Shown here: piece after piece, positions 44,883-55,975 of the stretch
How the letters are laid out: each line of letters starts with the position of its first letter
Position numbering within the stretch: position 1 is the first letter of the stretch
Origin: Semisulcospira habei
Taxonomy: Eukaryota; Mollusca; Gastropoda; Semisulcospiridae
Direction of reading: 5' to 3'
Assembly: GCA_036245525.1 (NCBI GenBank)
Contig: BTPG01000007.1
Coordinates: forward strand, 119,970,132-120,034,131
Length of the DNA stretch: 64,000 nt
The notes under the pieces: generated by a model
Seen by the model: the letters and a program-made list of their open reading frames with translations, nothing else
What the model was told of the DNA's origin: nothing
The model's database searches: none
Position numbers and translations under genes: made by a program

Positions 44883-45808
44883 GTAACGAAATTTGTTTTG
44901 AATGTGTGTGTGATCACAGTTTACAATTCGTAAAAGGACTGTGTTTGCCCAGGATGTTGACCACGTGTGTTATGTTTACTACTATGTGCAAGCCCAAGAC
45001 CTACCTTACAGCACATGTCCAACTCTACACGTCAGTGTCATGATAGCAGGCAAGCAGCGATTATAATACTCGTGAGAGCTGTTTACAGAAACACGACAAA
45101 GATATTTACTCCTTTGCAATTTAAACTCTCTAGCGGCCTTCTCAAAGTCACTTTGCACACAAAGTATCTCAGTCGAAACATTCACATTTATTGTATAGCA
45201 AAACATTACAGACAAGTTAAAGGCACAACAACCAACTGTCGACTGTCAGATAAACACCCAGCGCTGGTGTAGCGATATGATAGCCAGGCACCAAATGCTG
45301 TAATTAATCTTGCATGAGTTAATTATATATGCTAGTAGTTCCTTGAACTAAACATTACAGTATACACATTATATGACATGACTTGAGAGTTTGACATGAA
45401 TAATTTAACCGTCATGTGTGTGCAGCTACAGGCAATGTAAACAGTGTTGGAGGTGCCATGCACAAGGGTTTACAATAATCAAATCTGTTTATTTTTTGGG
45501 ATTAGACAATTGGCTCATGTCATCCGCAGTTTGGTCACAGCTGGGGACAGCTGTGGATGACAAACCAGTTGTCAATTCCATAAAGTTGACTGAAAACCGG
45601 CAACTAATGACATCACCATTAGGGGTTCCTTTGAGAGCCCATGAGCAAAAGGCCAGCTGAATGCAATTATAATGGAACTTTCTTGAAAGTTGAAGCAGTA
45701 ATGTGCCTGAAGAGTTGCAAATATTCATTTTTTAAGTCCCTTCTATTTGGATGGATCACCTTCTGTAGCATGCCCTGGATGCTGTAACCGGCAGCCCTTA
45801 CGCTAAGC
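44883..45808. other. NOC4L intron 1, proximal part
   Basis: No gene identified. It contains a degenerate copy of the ...gtaaacagt...gcacaaggg hairpin family (45425-45475) and aagtcccttctat at 45736. Confidence 0.4.
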
Positions 45809-45809
45809 T

Positions 45810-45915
45810 GTATTAATAATAATGGAGATTTGTTAAGCGCTTGTTGTAAAAGTAGCTCTAAGCGCTGATACAAAGAGAAAACTAAGAGCTATCACACACA
45901 CATTATGACAATAAT
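45810..45915 (-). mobile_element. Small L2/SINE-type tail fragment
   Basis: Read on the minus strand, agctctaagcg and taagcgcttgttgtaaaagt-type sequence leads to an ATTATTATT-rich end at 45815, the common tail of L2-mobilised elements. Too short to place further. Confidence 0.45.
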
Positions 45916-45998
45916 ATAAAATAACACAATTAATTACGGCATGTCTGGCTATGCTAGCCTTGCTGCTGAACGTATATTTGGTGTGAAATGCCATGTGT

Positions 45999-46450
45999 AC
46001 ACATGTAATTCTGTCTCTCTGCTACAAATCCCTGAACAACTGCACTCCTGCCTATCTCTCCAACTTACTTCACCCTTACACTCTTTCCCGCTCCCTCCGC
46101 TCCGCCTCCGACCCTCTCCGCCTCCACATCCCCCGCACCAAACTCAGCACTTTCGGCCCCCGCTCCTTCTCTGTATACGGTCCATCCACCTGGAACACTC
46201 TCCCACTCTCTCTCCGTCAGAAACACTCTCTCTCCTCCTTCCAGTCGGCCCTCAAAACTCACCTCTTTCAACAGTTCTAGCACTATATCACCACGCTCCC
46301 CACCCCAAGCTGACTGTCGTAATGTATTTCACTATTTGTGGTACGTGAGTCGTTGTCTAAAGCGTGCGCGAGTTGTGAGTGCACGCTTAGAGTTATAATT
46401 ATTATAAGATAAGCGCATTATAAATACCGTAATTATTATTATTATTATTT
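45999..46450 (+). mobile_element. L2/CR1-type LINE 3' fragment
   Basis: Encodes LSLCYKSLNNCTPAYLSNLL, SLRSASDPLRLHIPRTKLST and WNTLPLSLRQKHSLSS in one frame. It ends with aagcgcattataaataccg and an (ATT)n tail. Same family as 14610-15055 and 61575-64000. Confidence 0.82.
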
Positions 46451-46640
46451 ATGTAAACATGAATATCTCAAATGTTTGTGTATTACAAGCGTGCAATTTT
46501 AGGATGTTAATCTTGAGAAAAAGTTAGAAGACCTAAAAACCTAGACTTTCTTCAGTATGTCCCTCAAGATAGTCACATGAAAGCACCAGACACATCAGTA
46601 TACATGGACGGTCAATGTTGTACATTACAGACTGACAAAG

Positions 46641-46681
<41 letters not shown>

Positions 46682-47235
46682 TATGTGAAGAGCGTGCGAC
46701 ACTGATACTTTGCCTCAGTTCTTTTTGTACCTGCAAGCATTTCACATATTGGGCTAAGTAAAAATATGAAGATGCATATAGCCTTGGCTCAGATTTATCA
46801 TCTGCACCCGCTAACTTCCAGACGAGATTAAAGTACTTTAAACTTGTCAAAGTCTAAAAGCAATGACGGCTTCTTTCAGACAAAAGGTTGAAGTTATGCA
46901 GAGATTTTTTTCTTGTCCACATTTTTTAAAAATTAAGTGATGAATTTTATTTTCTTTTGGGTTTTCGGCACCACATGTGACTGCTGATTTTGTGACATGG
47001 TTATCGGTAAGCTGATTTATCGGTCAACTGCAACTAAAATTTTGTACCTACCACACTGCTTTTGATTGTAGCAACACAGCAAGAGTCCGTAGTCTCTGAA
47101 AGAACTTTGGTTTTGAAATTGTGTCGGTTAAAACGTGTGCTACAATCAATTTTCCTGACCGGATATGGTTGTCGCTCTATGTCGTAATAATATACCAGTG
47201 ATTTTAAAAAAATTGTCGGTCTATATTCACAATGA
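46451..47235. other. NOC4L intron sequence with a (CT)n microsatellite
   Basis: A (CT)n run lies at 46641-46678. Nothing else is recognised. Confidence 0.6.
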
Positions 47236-47548
47236 TGGGAGAGAACAGAGCAAATAACAGCTGAGAATGAAATTGGACGAAGAAGATGGGGATGGATTGG
47301 TCACAGTCTCAAGTCTGAGAAAGCCAGTTTACAGTATCACTAGGCAGGCATTGTCATGAAACCCCCAGGGAAAGAGGAAAAGAGGCAGGCCGAGAAACAC
47401 ATGGCGTCGAGACCTCCAAGCAGACATCAAGAGACTGGGAGCCACCTGGAGTAAAATCGAAGGAGAAGCATAGGACATGAGTCGCTGAAGGTCTCTCATC
47501 GACGGGATATACCCTGGGAGGGGTGACAGGCGTAAGTAAGTAAGTAAT
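47236..47548 (+). mobile_element. RTE LINE 3' fragment
   Basis: Begins in gggagagaacagagcaaataac and ends gacaggcgtaagtaagtaagtaa, the RTE C-terminus and tail. It is directly joined to an oppositely oriented RTE 5' part at 47549. Confidence 0.8.
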
Positions 47549-49092
47549 AAGTAATCCACAAAGTTGACGTACAGCGGGGAGCTCCACTCCAAAGACTGTT
47601 CCACGATGATGCGGAGAGTGGCGATCTGGTCTGTACAAGATTGGTTTTTCCTGAATCGTGCTTGCTGGTCTCTCAGCTGGGGGTCGACGGAGCTCTTCAT
47701 TCTCTCCAGGATGATTCTGTTGAAGACCTTTCCTGGTACTGACAGCAAGGTGATTCCTCTGTAGTTGGAACACTTGCTGAGGTCACCTTTCTTGGGAAGT
47801 TTGATTAGGTACCCCTCCTTCCAGTCAGCCGGCATCACCTCCTCTTCCCAGATCTTTCCAAACAGTGGGCACAGCAGCTCTACTGTTGTCTCTAGGTCTG
47901 CTTTCAGAGCCTCCACTGGGATGCCATCTGGCCCTGCTGCTTTGCCATTCTTCCAAAATGCCACTGCTCTTCTGATCTCTTTCCGGCTGGGTCTGTCACA
48001 GCTGATGGGTAGGTCAGTCTCTGCTGGCTGGATGTCTGGGGGGTCGGGTGGGGTGGGTCTGTTCAGTAGCTCTTCAAAATACTCCTCCCATCTGTTGAGT
48101 TGGTCTGCTCTGTCTGCAATAGGCTTGTCGTCTTTGTCTTTTACTGGTCTTTCTGTATGGCCATACTTGCCCGACAATCTTCTCGTAATGTCGTAGAGCT
48201 GTTTGATGTTGCCGCTGCCTTTTCTGCCTCTGCTGCCAGGCTGTCTGTGTACGCCCTCTTGTCTGCCCTGATACTTCTCTTCACCTCGCGGTTGGCTTCC
48301 GAGTATTCCTCCTGTGCCCTTGCTTTGGCTGCTCTCATGCGACTGTTGTTGACAACTGCTTTCTTCTGCTTCCTCACTTCTATCTTGTTTCTCTTCCTCG
48401 TCACTGTCATTAGTGGGCGCATAACGCTGGATGACGTTTAGCTTAATCTTTTTCCTGGTTCTAAAGGCTGCTGTGATAATTCTGGGCCCAAGAGGTTCCC
48501 AGCCCATCAGCGCTCTCTGTGCCACTGGTGACAGCATGAATGCTACACCTTCTGTATGGGGGGCATTCTCCTCTTCATGACCTGAATACAGAATCATCTC
48601 CCCACTTAACAGCCTTTTTTGCCCAGACTGCGTCCATCTGGCTTCACTGATACCTAGCAGGGAAAGGTTGTACTTTTGCATTTCCGCTGCGATCAGGGCG
48701 GCCTTGCTGCTCTGGTACATGGTCTTGACATTCCATGTGCCCATGATTGTGTCCCTGGATAGAGAGAGGCAGCTCGGTCTTGTGGCTTCCGAAGATTTCC
48801 GGCGTTCACCACACGACGTCATAAATCTTCTGGTAGAAGAACCTTCCTCCTCCAGGAAAGGAATTGCTGATTGTCTATTTGTCGGCGTTTCTGTAGCTAT
48901 TTCTTTATTTGCAGGGTGGGGAAGCTACCCCCACGGCAAACCCCCTTGCTAGGAGAACCAAGGGTTTTCTGTCGGGGTCTCCTTCTCTTAGACAATGTTG
49001 GTTCACAGCACCTTATTTTATTCGGTGCACCCCTCTCGCGAGGGACCCCCTATCCACCACCCAGGGGACGCGCCTCAACTTTATATGGTCCC
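47549..49092 (-). mobile_element. RTE LINE 5' part, inverted, with EN deletion
   Basis: The minus-strand RTE runs from its 5' UTR (49092-48748) through the endonuclease start MGTWNVKTMYQSSKAALIAA and the linker into RT (KEGYLIKLPKKGDLSKCSNY). A deletion fuses NDSDEEEKQD to the linker near 48410, removing the second half of the endonuclease. RT stops at LYVNFVDY where it meets the tail of the neighbouring 3' fragment. A 497-codon frame spans the fusion but ends in antisense tail sequence. Confidence 0.82.
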
Positions 49093-50532
49093 AGCGCGAA
49101 GATTTAATTGTTAACTGATAATAAAATGTTGAAATAGTGGCCCAAAATGGCTTCCCTAAAGAGGAACGGTATCAGTAGGTGAACGAAGATCGTGACTACA
49201 TCAGTGCATCATTACAAAAAATTATTTTTTTAATTTAGGCTTCATACATTGAAAAATCAGTGCTAAACTTTTTTTTTCACTTTAGAACTGGATATTGACA
49301 CAGTTATGGTCGAAAAGTGGTGTTTTTGGATGCATAACAAAGTGTCCCACTGCAACATTTTTTCACTTTTCCAAAGTCGGCAAGAAGATAAGATCCGCTT
49401 GTCCACTATGTGCATCAACAAACTATACCCAAAATACTTCATTTTGCACCATAATAGTTTACAAATGTTCGAAGAATTTGAATGCTGAGAATTTTTTTAT
49501 ATCGCGGTGTCCCAAATGTTACGTTTGAAACGCAACCCAAAACAGTCGCAGAAACTCATTCAAAACTCGCTTTCCAACCGGTTTGCTTGTGTTGTGGGAA
49601 TTCCCCCGGAAATTCCACAGAAAATGATGATGTTTACATAGAAAATCCATAGACATTTTAGCCCTGGTATGCAAAAAACAGTGATCCATCCCGACTTCCG
49701 ACCACCATGCGCCTGAAATGCGTGCGCCTCATACGGTTTGAATCTCCAACTGTTACCAAGTATCTTGGACCATCTGCATTACAGGTTGGCATTTTTATAT
49801 TCTTTTCTGTTCCATGCATCAATCTAAATCATTATTATTTGCATGTAGTATTTTTAGAGTAGATAACAGTTTTTAAATATACTGTGCTTACGTTTACTCT
49901 CTGTGTCTCGTGGAACATCGGTAATGAATTTTGTGATATATTCAAACAAATCTGACACAGCACCAAAATTAATCTTGTGTGCAAGGACTATTATTATGCA
50001 TAGTGTTCATCAATCGTGTAATGAATTTTTTCTAAATGCCTTAAAACCTAAAAAAATTCTAAGTTAGCGAAGTTTGTTTAGGATGTGTCATGGGACGTCA
50101 CAACTGCATTTTGTGTGAAGTCCCATCCAGCATCGGAAACATGAATGTGCAGACTTTTACGATTGTGAAAAGACTAAATCATAAAAACTTTTTGTTTTAT
50201 ATTTGACCAAACTTTTTCTTTCCTTCTTTAAATGATTGTTTTGATTTGGGGCCTGACTTGGCAGTTTTTAATGATACTTCTGTTCTTTATGTGTGCAGGA
50301 ATGGTCACAGAATATATTGACAAGGACACACTCCGCATCAGATTTTTACATTCCCACACGACAAAGAAGACATTACGACAAAGAAGACATTCTTTGTGTA
50401 GCCAGCAGTTGCTGATGTGCAGCTCGTGTCCATGGACATGATAATAGCTAAAGTTGATCTTGTTCCAACTTGCAACAGTATGAGGGAATGGAGGGTGGAG
50501 GGTTATGATTTTTGATGAGCTGTGTTTCTGCG
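49093..50532. other. NOC4L intron sequence, no gene
   Basis: AT-rich. The short phrase ggtgtccc recurs here and on to 51660 (49343, 49508, 51288, 51477), perhaps a decayed repeat, but no boundaries or coding sequence are recognisable. Confidence 0.4.
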
Positions 50533-50732
50533 TCCAGTATCACTAGGCAGGCATTGTCATGGAACCCCCAGGGAAAGAGGAAAAGAGGTAGGCCGTCGAG
50601 ACCTCCAAGCAGACATCAAGAGACTGGGAACCACCTGCAGTAAAATCGAAGGAGAAGCACAGGACAGGAGTTGCTGGAGGTCTCTCGTCGACGGCCTATA
50701 CCCGGGTAGGGGTGACAGGCGTAAGTAAGTAA
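50533..50732 (+). mobile_element. RTE LINE 3' end, 200 bp, TSD GTGTTTCTGCG
   Basis: A short 5'-truncated insertion covering ccagtatcactaggcaggca through gacaggcgtaagtaagtaa. The 11-bp duplication lies at 50522-50532 and 50733-50743. A small internal deletion is present after aaaagaggtaggcc. Confidence 0.88.
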
Positions 50733-50743
50733 GTGTTTCTGCG

Positions 50744-52864
50744 AAAGCTTCATTGAGTGCTTTTTTTCTTCTTCTTTTTAAAAATTTCTTATCTGGTTTT
50801 ATTTTTCTCCGATATTTACAATAAATGATGAACTGTATTCATTGGATCATTTTCATGTGTGTGTGTGAGACTGTTTATATTTACAGACACCCCCAAAATC
50901 TTTTTTTGGTGTTTTTTTGGTGTTTTTGTTTTTGTTTTATTGTACATTTAGTTTTCTAACACGTTCACTTATTTTCTAAAAAGTTCAACTAAAGTATTCA
51001 TTAATACACACAAAACTGAACAAGTACATTGCAAATAAACATTCATCTTGTGTACACAAGCCTTGTACCTCTGCTCAGACCCACACTTTCACACCTCTAG
51101 TAATGCTGGTAAATATAGAAGCCAATCCTGATCAAACTGGTTACCATTACTATTAGTGTCTGTAATATTTGTCTGTATATATATTTTATGAGGTATCTTA
51201 TGCTATCAATGACTGCATGTCCCTCAGACCAGCACAACTGGAAATGACACCTAATAACAAGGCTAAACAAGTGTTCTTTCATTCATGGTGTCCCGTGACA
51301 TCTGAAACGTCATAACTAACAAGTGTAATATTTAGGAAATGCAACTATTATAATTTTATTGTTTTTGGTTCCCATATTGTTTCACTTGTTTTATACCTTG
51401 CTTGTGCTTAACTAAGGTAAAACAGCTGTTCTTGCTTTTGTGGTGAAATGATTTGGTACGACGTTTCAGATGCTACGGTGTCCCAAGTTTTGACGCAGCT
51501 CTAACCTTTCGTTTAGGTGATTCTTTTCTAAAATCACCTCAAAAAGTATATTTACTCTTTGACTGAACATTGCATGTTTACAAAATGGTGCATATTAAAT
51601 TTAATTAGTTTGGGTGCATTGCATGTGTCCCTATGGTGCATCTGAAACAGGTATCATACCTCCCGTCAATCGATCCTCAATTGTGTCAACACAGAACAGA
51701 TTATTTCTTTTCTTTTATCGATTTGTATTTATACTTTGTCAGACATGTCTAAAACAGGCATTGTTTCATCTGTATCATTTTATTTTTTTCATCCTATTTT
51801 CCCACGTTTGGTGCTCAGTACTGTAGATGTATTACGCTGTTTGTACCGTAACATACAGTGTCTTGTGTTACACTGTAATATGACTGACTAATTTTCACAC
51901 TGCGGCTAGATGACGGTAGGATTGTGAGGTGGGCTTTACAGCTAACTCACAAACACTTTGAAATGTCCACAAAGAGCTCAGGCACACTGGGCGATTCTCA
52001 TGAGCACATGCATTTGGAGAGATCATCAAGAGCCCCTGAATTCAAGCAGTTTCTGAAAAGACTGAAGATGAGGGTTTACAGTTCTGCACAAACCTATGCA
52101 GATATCTCAGATTGAACAAGCTTTTGAGGATTTGAAGCACAAGCTTGGCTCATGACAATATCTCAGTTTGCACAAACAAAGATACACTCCATTTGTTTGT
52201 GACTGAGAATTTATTTGGGATGTTATTCATCATCTGGTCATGTGGACATCTTCTGGGGATTTTTAATGCCAAACACAGTGTAACACAAGACAGTGTATGT
52301 GACGTACTTTGCCCTACAATATACGATAGTGATCTCTTCAGCGACAGTATAACACTCCACCCCCTACCTCCAAAAAAAAGTAAAACTTCAAATGTTATTT
52401 ATGTTCACATTATTGCTTTCCTGAATTGTAAATAAACTTGTGGTTAAAAAAAAAGCCCAATAGGTAAAAGTTCCTCAGCCTTAGTTGTTCTAAACACAAC
52501 CAGGAGCAGGTCGACGAAAGGCTGACATTGGCCTGAGGATATTGCTCACTGGGAAGCGACACAGAGACCTGCCAGTGTTACCTGTATATATCCAGTGCCA
52601 TGTATACTTACGAGCAAAAGAAATACAACATTTTTGCATTCTGATGATAAAAAAAATGTTGCATATCTTTTGTTGTCAGTATGTACATGTATTGTGATGA
52701 AGCACACCAGTCAGTGTGCTCAGGTAGTGACATAAACTTATGTGGCTACCTGAGCATGCTTGGGAGGTTTGTCACATTGTGACAAACCTACCCAGTGCAA
52801 TATTGATGCACATAATGTCGAGGCTGACCTTTACCTCTGCAACACTTGTTCTTTTGCATTTCAG
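50744..52864. other. NOC4L intron 1, distal part
   Basis: About 2.1 kb of mostly AT-rich sequence. An open frame at 51924-52115 has no recognisable features, and a ttctcatgagc motif lies near 51994. It ends at the exon 2 acceptor. Confidence 0.45.
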
Positions 52865-52976
52865 AATGAGGGAGATGCAGTGGTTGCAGCAGTACTGCGG
52901 TCCTTGCAGCAAATTTTCTCCCGCTTTCTTACAACACAGGAGATGTACCTTGATCTTGAGCCAATCCCAAATTCAG
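52865..52976 (+). CDS. NOC4L: NOC4L homologue, exon 2
   Basis: A 112-bp exon lies between ttgcatttcag and AATTCAG/gttcat. It opens in phase 0 with NEGDAVVAAVLRSLQQIFSR and ends in phase 1. The helical segment corresponds to the vertebrate NOC4L stretch that pairs an acidic DQEE turn with a helix ending SRLFGALLE. It joins in frame to exon 1 and exon 3. This is N-terminal helical-repeat sequence of the ribosome-biogenesis factor, with no catalytic residues. Confidence 0.88.
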
Positions 52977-53725
52977 GTTCATTTCCTTTCCTCTTTCACT
53001 TTCACTCAAGTGATCAACTTATTAAATGTACATAGTGAAAAGCAGTACCAGTGCATCCAGGCATTGATCTACTCATTGTTAATATGTGCTGCTGCTATTC
53101 AATCTAGATTGGTGGATTCAAGCCTCTGTAGATTTATGTTGGGTGGATTTATTCTGTGTAGTTTCACACGGAGTATTTTTCTGTCTAAATGTGAATGGAA
53201 TCGCTGCAGCGCACACATTTCGGTTGGTCTGATTCAGTCCTGGGTGGATTCACGCTGTGTAGGTTTACACCTCAATATAGTCAAGTTGACCCTTGCAGTG
53301 TCACTTTCAGTGTACACGTATACTAACTCGAGCATAGTGCATCACTATGTGCCAAGCTGGCATATCCTTGAGTTGTCTTGTTGATCCATTTTCTGACATT
53401 CATGTCTGGCTTTGCAGACCCTGGTTTGTGCTCTCAGACGTGAGCCAGGAAAAGAGTTACTCAGTGAGATTTTCACAATCTAAAATTGAATAGGAGGACA
53501 AATACAAAATACCAATACAAAACTAACACTGGCAGAATATAACAAGTAGGAAACAACATTGCCTTTTATTTTTGTCCATTAAAATTTCACGTCATAGGTT
53601 ACATAATCATGAAATTCCCCCCCCCCCCCCCCCCCGCCCCCCTTCACCGCCCATTCCATCCCCAATCCACCCCCAACCCCCCACCCCTGCTTCCTGAACC
53701 CATTTATCCCAAGGACCTTGCAGCA
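52977..53725. other. NOC4L intron 2 sequence with C tract
   Basis: Contains a 19-base C run (53617-53635) followed by C-rich sequence. No gene is recognised. Confidence 0.45.
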
Positions 53726-53835
53726 GGAGATGGAGTGATCATGATAATTCAAGGTTAGTGCCAGATGAGCTTGGCACCTTCAGGTGCCAAGCTCATCTGG
53801 CTCAACCCTTGAATTATCATGATCAATCCATCTCC
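53726..53835. repeat. 110-bp hairpin (ggcacc/ggtgcc family)
   Basis: Arms ggagatgg...tgataattcaag...gcttggcacc and the reverse complement meet at ttca. It belongs to a family with members at 54076, 54699, 55627 and 60469, sharing agttcaagg...ggcacc. Confidence 0.8.
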
Positions 53836-53953
53836 TACAGTTGGTCCATAGTCGTTAGATGACGTTTCCAAAAGTTTGGAAATGCGGCCATGGGGTTAAG
53901 AGGGTTAACTTTGTGAAGAGCTCATTAGAAAACACTGCATGTTACATTTATTA

Positions 53954-54023
53954 CTAATCCCCTTTGTTCATACACCCACCGGTATTGTAAACAGTACTGG
54001 TGGCTGCATGCACAAGGGAATTA
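53954..54023. repeat. 70-bp hairpin (accggtact/agtactggt family)
   Basis: taatccccttt...caccggtattgtaaacagtactggtg...caaggga atta folds on itself around gtaaac. Half or decayed copies occur at 7585-7620, 8565-8630, 42845-42900, 43125-43190 and 45425-45475. Confidence 0.75.
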
Positions 54024-54075
54024 ACCCTTATCATTCAGAATACACCAGCATGTGAAATAAGTTTGACTTAAAAGT

Positions 54076-54138
54076 AGTTAAAGGGTAGTGCCAGAATAGC
54101 TTGGCGCCTCTAGGCTATTCTGTCACCACCCTTGAACT
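54076..54138. repeat. 63-bp hairpin (ggcacc family)
   Basis: agttaaagggtagtgccaga and the complement of ...caccacccttgaact pair around cgcctctagg. Confidence 0.75.
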
Positions 54139-54300
54139 AAAGCCATTGGTCTATATCTTTATCTGTAAGTACTATAATGTAGCTTGCATATGGCAGTGTA
54201 CAAATTTGAAGCTTTTAGTCTCGGTATGATAGACTTGGACAGTAATGTTTACACATTCGTACGATACTCGGTATGATTAGTGTGTTGTCACTTTTGGCAG

Positions 54301-54404
54301 ACATGACAACAGAAGAGCAGTATGTGTGTTGGTTGAGGGAGCAGTATTGTACAACGTTTGACACACTGCTGGAGAAGCTGGGCAATGGTAGCAGCAAAAT
54401 TCAG
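54301..54404 (+). CDS. NOC4L: NOC4L homologue, exon 3
   Basis: A 104-bp exon lies between cttttggcag and ATTCAG/gtgatt. Two entry bases complete an Asp codon with exon 2, giving NSDMTTEEQYVCWLREQYC, and the exon ends at phase 0. The WLREQYC motif corresponds to WMRHRYHSC of vertebrate NOC4L, and LLEKLGN to the following LGELLGH. Exon size, phase and motif agree. The flanking introns are full of small hairpin repeats. Confidence 0.9.
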
Positions 54405-54451
54405 GTGATTATGTTGATAGACTACAGGTACTACTACTACTAGCAATGTAA

Positions 54452-54543
54452 ATTAGCCCTTTGGCTGCTGACAGCACTTGTTGTCAGCGTGATTCCTGCA
54501 GGAATCACTTTGACAAAAAGTGCTGTCAGCAGCCAAAGGGTTA
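54452..54543. repeat. 92-bp hairpin (ccctttggctgctgacagc family)
   Basis: Arms ttagccctttggctgctgac and gtcagcagccaaagggttaa enclose a second palindrome around attcctgcaggaat. A relative lies at 57113-57179. Confidence 0.8.
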
Positions 54544-54763
54544 ATATACTTTACTCTGTTACTTTCTTGAGATCACCAAGCTGTTTCCATCTGCAAGAGG
54601 CACAGAATGGCTAGTTCACTCCTACTGGTGAATTTCTCACTGTTGGGAGCTGTACATGTAACATGTCTGCATTCCAGCTGTAGGAGATGAAGATGGTAGT
54701 TAAGGGTAGTGCCACATTATCTTGGTGCCTTACTATCAAACTAATCTGGCACTACCCTTGAAC

Positions 54764-55115
54764 CCCCACCCGGATCTGCCCTGGGGGACTTGGGTGGGGT
54801 TAACTACTTTTTAGTTCCCAGGGTCACACTGGTCCGCCCCACAGTGTGGGTTTTCCCCTCTATTCTGGGGCATGTGTTTCTGTCTACCCTTGGTCCATTC
54901 ACCTGTATCTTCTTTTTTAAACTCTCCCTATTGTCTGCGCTGCCTGTAGCTCTTGATATTGGATGTGTGTTGCTAAATGGTCTTAGGTTTATTTAGCTAT
55001 TAGACTGGCTGGCGACATACATTCAATATTCTGTTTGTTTTTTTCACAAGCAGTGCAGGCAAGTCCTGAGAAAGTCTTGTTGCTGTCAGGACGTTAAGGA
55101 ATGTACAGCCAACCA
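54764..55115 (-). mobile_element. SINE-like element, copy 4 (inverted)
   Basis: A 352-bp copy of the family in reverse, from acccggatctgccctggggg to acgttaaggaatgtacagcc. ACTACCCTTGAAC flanks it (54751-54763, 55116-55128). It inserted at the right end of a small hairpin element (54699-54763). It is shorter and more diverged than copies 1-3, so probably older. Confidence 0.85.
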
Positions 55116-55415
55116 ACTACCCTTGAACTGCTGTGGTTGATCCATCTCCCACTGACATCTTGAAGATGATTGTGTGACAGGAGGGTGTTGGCATGTTGAT
55201 TCAGCAATTTGATTTGGTGTAAAAATAACTGTTTTATTAACTTTTCAATTGAGAACCAACACCCCAACAGAACGTCAAGAAAAACATGATCGGGCAGTAA
55301 AGGAAAAGGCAAAAATATGTATAACAAATCATGCCAATGAAATGTAAAAACTGTGGTTTTATGGTTTTAATCTTGTGAGTTTCTATCATTTTCCAAGTTT
55401 TTCTCTGTTTCCTAG

Positions 55416-55520
55416 GAACTGTCGCTGGTGGCCATCTTAAAGTTCATTGAACTGGAGGGGCAGAATCCAATCAAGAAGGTCCCATCTGATGAATTTGGGT
55501 TTCCGTTTTTGATGCTACAG
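55416..55520 (+). CDS. NOC4L: NOC4L homologue, exon 4
   Basis: Exactly 35 codons lie between tttcctag and CTACAG/gtacag, phase 0 on both sides. The sequence ELSLVAILKFIELEGQNPI closely matches the strongly conserved ELALSALLKFVQLEG block of NOC4L. The exon ends with FGFPFLMLQ, matching the LFPRELFKLV region. This is the most diagnostic exon for the family. Confidence 0.93.
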
Positions 55521-55626
55521 GTACAGTTTATAATTTAACCCATTACATTCTGTGGCTGATTTTTTTTTAATTTGCTTATTGTCGTATGAATGCCACATTA
55601 CAGATTAGGAGATAGATTAACATTTT

Positions 55627-55681
55627 AGTTCAAGAGTGGTGCGACTGAGGTGCCAAGCTTTTCTGGCACCACCCTTGAACT
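55627..55681. repeat. 55-bp hairpin (ggcacc family)
   Basis: agttcaagagtggtgcg...ggcaccacccttgaact, with gaggtgccaagcttttctgg in the centre, a sequence repeated at 60475-60495. Confidence 0.75.
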
Positions 55682-55975
55682 ATTATAGTTGAACTTACTT
55701 CAAGCAATAGTGTTTCAGAATGAAAAAGAAGTTCATTGGGCTGACAGCCACAGTTGTCCTTCGCACAGCTACACATGGGCCAACTGCAGCCCGCATCAGC
55801 CAGGTGACCTGAAGTGTTTATGGTAGATGATTTGTAATACTGTACAAACGTTTTACTGTTTCCTGCATTTGTATTTTCCTGGACTTGTAGGCAGTCATGT
55901 AAATGGGGGAGATTATAGATTTACTGGCACAGAGCCACAACAGATTCATTGTTTCATGACAGCACAGCTTGAATT

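Noticed and set aside
52740..53384. A 214-codon plus-strand frame through NOC4L exon 2
   Set aside because: It is out of frame with the conserved exon (NEGDAVVAAVLRSLQQ) and runs through intron.
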